Below are positions 58,558-63,938 of a stretch of DNA of 63,938 nt, one piece after another. A model generated the notes under the pieces. That model was not told the origin of the DNA, made no database searches, and was given only the letters and a program-made list of their open reading frames with translations. Made by a program: the position numbers and the translations under genes. The number at the start of each line of letters is the position of its first letter. Positions within the stretch are counted from its first letter, which is position 1. The stretch is from NCBI GenBank assembly GCA_037143575.1, contig JBAWYM010000002.1, forward strand, positions 1 to 63,938, read 5' to 3'. This DNA comes from JBAWYM01 sp037143575. GTDB taxonomy: Bacteria > Patescibacteriota > Gracilibacteria > Peribacterales > Peribacteraceae.

Positions 58558-58917
58558 TCACTCCCACGCCAGTTCTTGGATATGCCCCACCACTTTTCCG
58601 TCCGCCACACTCACGACATCGATGCGATATCCTCCTTCGAATGCATGATCTGCAACCCATCGTCTCGCGGCTCGCCTGAGCGCCTTGGTTTTGCGGTAAT
58701 CAATGTTCATCTCCGGTCGGAAATATTCATCTGAACGTGATCGTGTTTTAACTTCGACGAATACCAGAACACGGTCCTCCGGATCGAAGGCGAGGATATC
58801 GATTTCATCATGGGTTCCTATCCGGATATTGCGGCCGCGGAGAAGGAATCCCAGACCCTGGAGATACTGGCAGGCGAGGTCTTCGCCGAGACGGCCGAGG
58901 TCGGTGTTTCGGGACAT
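58558..58917 (-). CDS. yraN: UPF0102 (YraN-like) nuclease-fold protein
   Basis: A 119-residue protein of the UPF0102 family: NTDLGRLGEDLACQYLQGLG, then the PD-(D/E)xK core EIDILAFDPEDRVLVFVEVK with Glu, Asp and ExK in place, and RRAARRWVADHAFEGGYRID. It is thought to be a DNA-processing nuclease; comM lies divergent next to it, as in many genomes, and both relate to DNA uptake or recombination. The ATG at 58917 is chosen; the upstream frame translates hairpin repeats. Confidence 0.88.
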   Translation of the reverse strand: MSRNTDLGRLGEDLACQYLQGLGFLLRGRNIRIGTHDEIDILAFDPEDRVLVFVEVKTRSRSDEYFRPEMNIDYRKTKALRRAARRWVADHAFEGGYRIDVVSVADGKVVGHIQELAWE

Positions 58918-58950
58918 AGGATACTGAGGGAAATCATGAACATCTACGAG

Positions 58951-59015
58951 CATGTCATGGTGAGCCCTGTCGCACCATGACATGCGAGTCATCCCTCGAC
59001 AGGGCTCGGGATGAC
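58951..59015. repeat. Two hairpins with variable stems and TCGAC/GCTC loops
   Basis: Hairpin 1: catgtcatggtg (58951-58962) with caccatgacatg (58973-58984), loop agccctgtcg. Hairpin 2: gtcatccc (58988-58995) with gggatgac (59008-59015), loop tcgacagggctc. Both are members of the family at 34960, 45822 and 46327. They lie in the divergent yraN-comM region. Confidence 0.8.
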
Positions 59016-59095
59016 AAGGATTTTTCCATTCTAGAAGAGCCTCAAACATGCGAAAGGTGTACGATTGTCCATTTGACTTTCCTATACTAAAAGGG

Positions 59096-59111
59096 GTGTA
59101 CTATCGTACAC
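59096..59111 (+). promoter_or_regulatory. GTGTAC inverted repeat in the comM promoter
   Basis: GTGTAC-TATC-GTACAC, perfect, 23 nt before the comM ATG and overlapping a probable -10 box TACTAT (59099-59104). A further half-site gtgtac is at about 59057. The same half-site forms the operator of the second TA pair (9949-9967). Confidence 0.45.
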
Positions 59112-59133
59112 TCTCCTCATCCTCCCCACCCCC

Positions 59134-60633
59134 ATGCTCACACAGCTCACTTCCTTTGCTACCGTCGGACTCCAGAGCGAGAAGATCACCGTCGAGGTCG
59201 GCTGCGGCCCCGGCGAGGGCAAGATCTTCATCGTTGGGTTGGGTGATACTGCCGTACAAGAAAGTAAGCAGCGAGTGGTGCTCGCTTTACGTTCCAACGG
59301 CTACCGCGTCTCCACCGGCAGGACTACCACCATCAATCTGGCGCCGGCGGATCTGCGCAAGGCCGGCCCGCGCTACGATTTGGCGATCGCGCTCGGTGTC
59401 CTCTTCGTCAGCGGAGCCGTGACCGTCGACGAACACATTCTCAAGACGACGGCGTTCCTCGGAGAGCTCTCACTCGACGGGAGTCTACGGCACGTCACCG
59501 GCGTGCTTTCTGCTGCGATCGCGTGCAAGAACCATGGCATCACGTCGCTCGTGGTCCCGTCCGTGAATGCGCCGGAAGCTGCGCTCATTCCGGGCATTCG
59601 CGTGATCTCCGCGGATCACATTCAGGAGGTTATCGAGATTCTCCTCGGGGACCGGGAAGTACCTCCTGTTCCGGTGGCTGCGTGTGCGGCAGAAGATCCT
59701 CTGCGGGACCTCACGGACTTCTCGGATGTTCGCGGGCAGGAGCAGGCCAAGAGAGCACTAGAAATCGCGGCTGCCGGAGGGCACAATGTCTTACTTTGCG
59801 GAGCGCCGGGGTCCGGCAAAACACTGCTGGCGCGAGCTTTTCGTGGGATCCTTCCCCCCCTGACTCAGGAGGAATCCATCGAGGTCACTCAAGTCTATTC
59901 CGTCGCCAATCTTCTGCCGGAAGACACGCCGCTGATCACCCGTCGGCCGTTTCGGGTCGTTCATCATACGGCGAGTGGTGTGTCCATCGTCGGCGGCGGG
60001 CAGACGCCCGGCCCCGGAGAGATCAGCCTCGCGCACAAGGGCGTCCTCTTCCTCGATGAGCTCGCGGAGTTTCCGGCGCAGGTTCTGGAAGTGCTACGGC
60101 AGCCTCTGGAAGACCGGCACATTACGATCACCAGAGCACAGGGATCCGTCACCTTCCCCGCGGACTTCACGATGATCGCCGCGATGAATCCGCCGAAGTA
60201 TTCCGCCGGCAGTGCCGAGCGGATCCATCGACGGATCTCCGCTCCCCTGCTCGATCGCATCGATCTCAAAGTGAGTGTGCAGGCGGTGCCGCTGGAGGAT
60301 CTGCAGCGGCCGGCTGGGAAAAGCGGAGAAACCTCTTCGGCGATTCTCACCCGCGTGCTCTCGGCGAGGAAGAAGCAGGAGCAGAGATTTTCTGCGCTGC
60401 CGATTCTCACCAATACGCAGATGGGAGTAAAGGAAATCGATACGCTCTGTCCGCTCAATGATGCGGCCCAGAAGATTCTCCTGCAGGCGGTCAATCGTTT
60501 GGGGCTCACGGCCCGCAGCTACCATCGGACGATCAAGGTGGCGCGGACGATTGCGGATCTGGAAGGGTCAGAAGGGATTGAGGTGGGCCATATCGCGGAG
60601 GCGCTGCAGTATCGGCAGAGTATTGATGAATAG
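59134..60633 (+). CDS. comM: ComM/YifB-family AAA+ ATPase (Mg chelatase-like)
   Basis: In competent bacteria ComM is a hexameric helicase promoting branch migration during transformation. The 499-residue protein has an N-terminal Lon-protease-like domain (TVEVGCGPGEGKIFIVGLGD; KQRVVLALRSNGYR), the AAA+ core with Walker A GAPGSGKT, Walker B GVLFLDELAEF, the sensor region FTMIAAMNPP, and a C-terminal part with ARSYHRTIKVARTIADLEGS. It starts after a pyrimidine leader. A RAYT transposase gene starts 2 nt after the stop. Confidence 0.94.
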   Translation: MLTQLTSFATVGLQSEKITVEVGCGPGEGKIFIVGLGDTAVQESKQRVVLALRSNGYRVSTGRTTTINLAPADLRKAGPRYDLAIALGVLFVSGAVTVDEHILKTTAFLGELSLDGSLRHVTGVLSAAIACKNHGITSLVVPSVNAPEAALIPGIRVISADHIQEVIEILLGDREVPPVPVAACAAEDPLRDLTDFSDVRGQEQAKRALEIAAAGGHNVLLCGAPGSGKTLLARAFRGILPPLTQEESIEVTQVYSVANLLPEDTPLITRRPFRVVHHTASGVSIVGGGQTPGPGEISLAHKGVLFLDELAEFPAQVLEVLRQPLEDRHITITRAQGSVTFPADFTMIAAMNPPKYSAGSAERIHRRISAPLLDRIDLKVSVQAVPLEDLQRPAGKSGETSSAILTRVLSARKKQEQRFSALPILTNTQMGVKEIDTLCPLNDAAQKILLQAVNRLGLTARSYHRTIKVARTIADLEGSEGIEVGHIAEALQYRQSIDE

Positions 60634-60635
60634 GT

Positions 60636-61211
60636 ATGGCACAGCGTCATTACGAACAGCACGGCACGTTTCACATCACGACGAATGCGAAGGGGAGAAT
60701 TCCGTGGTGTACGTTGCCGGGAGTTCCGGAGATAGTGATCGATAATTTGGTGATGACGAAGAATTTGTATAGGGCGGAGGTGTTTGCGTTCTGCATATTG
60801 CCGGATCATGTGCATATTGTGATGAGGCCGGGGGAGAAGGGGGTGAGTGCGTTCATGCATTCGTTCAAGCGGAACAGTTCGAGAGATGTTCATGCTTTGA
60901 TCGGGGCCCGTCACCGTAGCTGGGGTTCGCGAACCCCAGCTACGGTGACGGATGGCGAACATCATTTGAGAGTTGTTCATGAACCCCACCTGCGGAACGG
61001 GCGGGATTCCACATTTCATTGTGATCAAATCCGTTGGCAAAACGGCTTCCACGACGAACACATCCGCGACGCCACCCAACGTTCCGCTGCCCTCACCTAC
61101 GTCCAATACAACGCCTGGCGCCACGGTCTCTGTGCCGATCCGGAGGGCTGGCCGTGGTCATCGTTGCGATATGCTCACCTGATGGACCCACTGGAAATCT
61201 GGTTCGATTGA
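60636..61211 (+). CDS. REP-associated tyrosine transposase (RAYT, Y1 type) with internal palindrome
   Basis: A 191-residue HUH-type single-strand transposase: N-terminal strand GTFHITTNAKGRIPW, catalytic HUH motif LPDHVHIVM (His58, His60), FMHSFKRNSSRDVH, WQNGFHDEHIRD and the catalytic Tyr155 in LTYVQYNAWRHGL, then GWPWSSLRYA. RAYTs excise or move REP palindromes. Residues about 91-106 are encoded by a perfect 44-bp palindrome (60908-60951) of the same class as those near hppA. The frame remains open, so the protein may be functional with an enlarged loop. It starts 2 nt after comM. Confidence 0.85.
   Translation: MAQRHYEQHGTFHITTNAKGRIPWCTLPGVPEIVIDNLVMTKNLYRAEVFAFCILPDHVHIVMRPGEKGVSAFMHSFKRNSSRDVHALIGARHRSWGSRTPATVTDGEHHLRVVHEPHLRNGRDSTFHCDQIRWQNGFHDEHIRDATQRSAALTYVQYNAWRHGLCADPEGWPWSSLRYAHLMDPLEIWFD
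60908..60951. repeat. REP-like perfect palindrome (44 bp) inside the RAYT gene
   Basis: The arm ccgtcaccgtagctggggtt followed by cg is mirrored exactly; the centre is between 60929 and 60930. The core ccgtagctggggttcg matches ccgtaggtgggattcg (15341-15357) at most positions, with changes compensated in the second arm. A half copy (ttcatgaaccccacctgcgg) follows at about 60978-60997. Confidence 0.9.
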
Positions 61212-61286
61212 GAAAATCACGTATATACTTCTCCCGAGGATAACCTTTCAGGCCTTTCTAACCTCTCTGTCTTCTCCAACCTCTCT

Positions 61287-62123
61287 ATGCACTTCGCAGA
61301 TTCCCTCATCAAGAAGATCGCATCCATCTCCCCGATCTGTGTCGGGCTCGATCCCAATATTTCCAAACTTCCCGAAGGAATCTCCCATGATGCAGCCGGC
61401 GTGCTCGCCTTCGGCAAGGGCATCATCGATGCTGTCAAAGATCTTGCTTCGTGCGTAAAGCCGCAGATGGCGTACTACGAAGTTCTTGGCTGGGAAGGCA
61501 TGAAGGTCTTTTTCGAGACGTGTGCGTATGCCAAGTCCCAAGGACTCCTCGTGATCGCCGACGGCAAACGCAATGACATCGGCCCGACCTGCGAAGCCTA
61601 CGCCGATGCGTACCTCTCCAAAGACAGTCCCATCGATGCGCTCACCGTTTCGCCGTACCTCGGTTCCGACGGCATCAAGCCCTTCATCGACCGCTGTCAG
61701 AAGAATGAGAAAGGCATCTTCGTCCTCGTGAAGACGAGCAATCCCAGTTCCGGGGAATTGCAGGATTTACCGATCGGCGATGAAGCTGTCCACGAACACA
61801 TGGCACAGCTGGTGCAGAGCTGGGGCGGGGAATGTCTCGGTCCGAATTCGCATTATTCATCGGTGGGCGCGGTCGTCGGTGCGACGTATCCGGAGGAGCT
61901 CAAATATGCACGGAGTCTGATGCCCAATGCCATCATCCTCATCCCCGGCTACGGCGCGCAGGGCGGCACGGCGACGGATATCGTCCCCGGCTTCGTCAAC
62001 GGTACCGGTGCCATCGTCAATTCCTCGCGGGCCATCATCTTCGCTTCCAAAGACAAAGATTGGCAGGAAGCGGCGCGGAAGGCGGCGGAGACGATGAAGG
62101 AGGAGATTGGGGCGGTGTTGTGA
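61287..62123 (+). CDS. pyrF: Orotidine 5'-phosphate decarboxylase
   Basis: Last step of UMP synthesis. The 278-residue length and the motifs ICVGLDPNISKLP, VKPQMAYYEVLGWEGMKVF, the catalytic VIADGKRNDIGPT and FVLVKTSNPSS mark the type 2 (longer) OMP decarboxylase group. The C-terminal phosphate site reads ILIPGYGAQGG. The ATG follows a pyrimidine-rich leader. No other pyr gene is nearby; purH is the only other nucleotide-synthesis gene in the window. Confidence 0.95.
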   Translation: MHFADSLIKKIASISPICVGLDPNISKLPEGISHDAAGVLAFGKGIIDAVKDLASCVKPQMAYYEVLGWEGMKVFFETCAYAKSQGLLVIADGKRNDIGPTCEAYADAYLSKDSPIDALTVSPYLGSDGIKPFIDRCQKNEKGIFVLVKTSNPSSGELQDLPIGDEAVHEHMAQLVQSWGGECLGPNSHYSSVGAVVGATYPEELKYARSLMPNAIILIPGYGAQGGTATDIVPGFVNGTGAIVNSSRAIIFASKDKDWQEAARKAAETMKEEIGAVL

Positions 62124-62233
62124 TACGGCTTCGCAATTGAGTGGATACGTTGGTTGATCCATTTTGTTATTGCTGTGGCGGTTTGCTACGCCGGCATTCA
62201 TATCGTTTCTTATGCAATATGGTATGAGATCGG

Positions 62234-63229
62234 TCAGGAAAAATTGTATTCCGATGGAGCGAAGAACTTTTCCACGAGTCTGCCTGCATCGATGGCATCG
62301 CCCAATTTCTTCAGATAGATCTCGTGGGTTTTCACGAATTGATCGACCATGAATTTGTAGAAATGCTCCGGTCTTCCCTCCATTCTTTTGGCGAATGCCG
62401 TCATGTGCTCCACACGCTTTTTGTTCCAGACAATCATCGGATGATAGCGATGATCCTTGAGAATGCGGTTCATGATCAATCTCCCCGTTCGTCCGTTGCC
62501 GTCGATGAACGGATGAATGCGCTCGAAATGGTAATAGAAATCGAATGCGAACATCGGCGGATACATCTTCCCCTCATTCTTCCTGTACCACGCGAAGAGC
62601 TCCTTGAGCTTCTCTTCAATCGATTGCCACTGGGCTACCGGAAGGTTATTCACCACCACTTCCTCCGATCGTAATCCCTGCTTTACCGGTTCGTGCCCCA
62701 GCAGGATTTTGTGCAGCTCCACGACGCTTTTGGGAGTGAATGCAAAGAAATCGCTGTCCACGTAATGCAGAGCCTTGAGCGTATTTCTCACTTCTTGGCT
62801 GACGTTCTCCGACGGCCTCTTCACTTGCTCCTCTACCTGCTTGAATGGGACTTTGCTCCCTTCGATCTTGTTGGAGTTGTAGATGAAATCTACACGGAAA
62901 TTCTGCTCCATCAAGTCCAGACCGATTGTTCCAATTTCCTGTTTCGACCTCAGTAGAGAAGTTCGTAGCTCCTCAATGCTTCTGATCGATACGTATTTGA
63001 AGAATTCCTGATGCGTTTCTTTGCCTCCCCAATATTTGCTCCGCTCAACAGCCTCCTGATTTTTCAGATATTCGGCGAACTCTTTCTTGCGGATGGAAAC
63101 CAATGCCAGATCATCGGGCCTGCCAAGAAGCTTTTTCTTCTGCACACTTTTGCCCTTCGTCACGAAGATGCTGTCATACGCATAGAGGTACTTGTGGCCG
63201 TTAATATTGCTGATGTACGTTCTGAACAT
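62234..63229 (-). CDS. Fic/DOC family protein (AMPylase-type)
   Basis: Transfers AMP (or another nucleotide moiety) to hydroxyls of target proteins. The 331-residue protein has the full active motif HPFIDGNGRTGR (239-250) and an N-terminal inhibitory helix motif SNKIEG (119-124), making it a class II self-inhibited Fic enzyme. An extra N-terminal region (about 1-90) and a C-terminal helical part surround the core. The target is unknown. It has a strongly AT-rich upstream region, unlike the rest of the window, hinting at acquisition. Confidence 0.9.
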   Translation of the reverse strand: MFRTYISNINGHKYLYAYDSIFVTKGKSVQKKKLLGRPDDLALVSIRKKEFAEYLKNQEAVERSKYWGGKETHQEFFKYVSIRSIEELRTSLLRSKQEIGTIGLDLMEQNFRVDFIYNSNKIEGSKVPFKQVEEQVKRPSENVSQEVRNTLKALHYVDSDFFAFTPKSVVELHKILLGHEPVKQGLRSEEVVVNNLPVAQWQSIEEKLKELFAWYRKNEGKMYPPMFAFDFYYHFERIHPFIDGNGRTGRLIMNRILKDHRYHPMIVWNKKRVEHMTAFAKRMEGRPEHFYKFMVDQFVKTHEIYLKKLGDAIDAGRLVEKFFAPSEYNFS

Positions 63230-63459
63230 AAATTTAGGATAGAACTACAAATAGATTATATCAAAATGGTGATATCTACAATTATATATCATCTATATAA
63301 ATTATCTATATAATATAAAACCAATGGTTATTGCAGGCGTTTGTATGACAATTGAGCAAAGATCGCCTTATTTCTTCCTCGCCACCGTCATGAAGCTCTT
63401 CTCCTCGAAGTTCGGTCGGTGCGCGATGAATGTGAGTGGATTCCAACGCTCTATGGTAG
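63230..63459. other. AT-rich region upstream of the Fic gene
   Basis: From about 63235 to 63325 the sequence is almost only A and T, with tatataat-like words, including TATAAT on the minus strand towards the Fic gene. No gene is recognised. The contrast with the GC-rich surroundings is marked. Confidence 0.5.
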
Positions 63460-63843
63460 CTAGGGTTTCTCGATGTATTTCACGCCCGTTTTTTGCTCTC
63501 TCTTTGAGAAAAACCCCATAGAAATTCTATGGATTCCCAGAGTGACAACACTCCAAAACAGCACCGACAAGAAAACGAAAACAAACACAAAACCATCAAC
63601 AGATGAAGATGGGCTTCCGGCCGCATTTACCAAAGAGCACATCGGGGCGGCGTACATTTTCAGAGGCAAATACACTGCCTTATGAAACACCATTGGGCCG
63701 CAAGGCAAAGCTACGTATCCGGACCACCAATCAAGGCTCAACCAGATGCGTATTTGATACGCCGTCAGCAGAAGGACATGCGCGAGAAAATTCCCTGCCA
63801 AATGCCATTTGAAATTTTGCCGAAGAAAGAGAGGGACCGACAT
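63460..63843 (-). CDS. Unknown small membrane protein
   Basis: A 127-residue product with two or three hydrophobic segments (HLAGNFLAHVLLLTAYQIRI; GFVFVFVFLSVLFWSVVTLG) and basic ends. No family recognised. Start at ATG 63843, with an alternative six codons upstream. Opposite-strand frames exist but are shorter and polar. Downstream to the window end (63862-63938) nothing is recognised. Confidence 0.4.
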   Translation of the reverse strand: MSVPLFLRQNFKWHLAGNFLAHVLLLTAYQIRIWLSLDWWSGYVALPCGPMVFHKAVYLPLKMYAAPMCSLVNAAGSPSSSVDGFVFVFVFLSVLFWSVVTLGIHRISMGFFSKREQKTGVKYIEKP

Positions 63844-63938
63844 GTGATGAGTATTACACATGGATATCAGACTGAAAACTCAATGTACCTCGCCATAACA
63901 TTTGTCCGCAAAGGGGGTCAGATTGACGGTCCTTTGGA

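Noticed and set aside
58918..59049. 44-residue extension of yraN
   Set aside because: It translates the two hairpin repeats at 58951-59015; the family starts at the ATG at 58917.
1..63938. CRISPR array or Cas genes
   Set aside because: No regularly spaced direct repeats with unique spacers and no Cas-like protein; the repeats seen are irregularly dispersed.
1..63938. UGA recoding as in Gracilibacteria/Absconditabacteria
   Set aside because: smpB, serS and many other conserved genes end correctly at TGA, and conserved proteins contain no in-frame TGA.

Overview
The window carries about 60 protein genes and one tRNA gene on both strands, packed in short operons with overlaps of 4-20 nt. It has no rRNA, CRISPR array or recognisable prophage. 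The genes suggest a Patescibacteria/CPR bacterium, most likely of the Peregrinibacteria-Peribacteria group. This is inference from several signs: two long cysteine-rich proteins, streamlined housekeeping genes, type IV pilus genes, many small toxin-antitoxin pairs, very short or absent 5' leaders with pyrimidine tracts instead of Shine-Dalgarno motifs, and extensive short intergenic repeats. TGA is used as a normal stop codon, so the UGA-Gly code of Gracilibacteria is excluded.

Layout. 1-6.5 kb: a cytidylyltransferase-like enzyme, a surface protein with a sorting-signal-like tail, prepilin peptidase, queA and smpB (divergent across a 52-bp palindrome), recR. 6.6-13.9 kb: the first cysteine-rich protein, a TrmB-type regulator, two toxin-antitoxin (TA) modules, a membrane protein, purH, unknown genes. 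13.9-17.5 kb: hppA, followed by partial duplications of its own 3' end, each with a REP-like palindrome. 17.6-25.1 kb: a pilus operon (response regulator, pilB, pilC, and a 1050-residue prepilin-like adhesin). 25.2-27 kb: a DnaA-box cluster in front of dnaN, a candidate oriC. 27.4-31.5 kb: a third TA pair, an HD hydrolase, an Xre-Panacea protein and a secreted DUF1566 protein. 31.8-40.7 kb: mfd, a coupled pair of unknown genes, the second cysteine-rich protein, a holin-like protein, an amidase with an SLH domain, tRNA-Leu(UAG). 40.8-49.4 kb: a coiled-coil protein, an FN3 surface protein flanked by 98-bp inverted repeats, aspS, a GIY-YIG protein, nrdR, tsaC, a response regulator, serS. 49.6-63.9 kb: uvrB, a fourth TA pair, galU, hsp20, a histidine kinase, uppP, yraN, comM, a RAYT transposase, pyrF, a Fic protein.

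Themes. Cell-surface biology is prominent: pilus assembly, a giant pilin-like adhesin, two proteins with LPxSG-hydrophobic-basic tails, an SLH amidase and a DUF1566 protein. Repair (recR, mfd, uvrB, comM, yraN) and translation (smpB, queA, tsaC, aspS, serS, tRNA-Leu) make up most of the core genes. Defence-like functions are numerous: four type II TA pairs, Xre-Panacea, Fic.

The most striking feature is the repeat ecology. A REP-associated tyrosine transposase carries one of its likely substrate palindromes inside its own reading frame. Related perfect palindromes with compensated sequence changes lie near hppA. A second hairpin family keeps a conserved loop and varies its stem. Repeats of intergenic type are embedded in frame in serS, purH, tsaC and at least one unknown gene.
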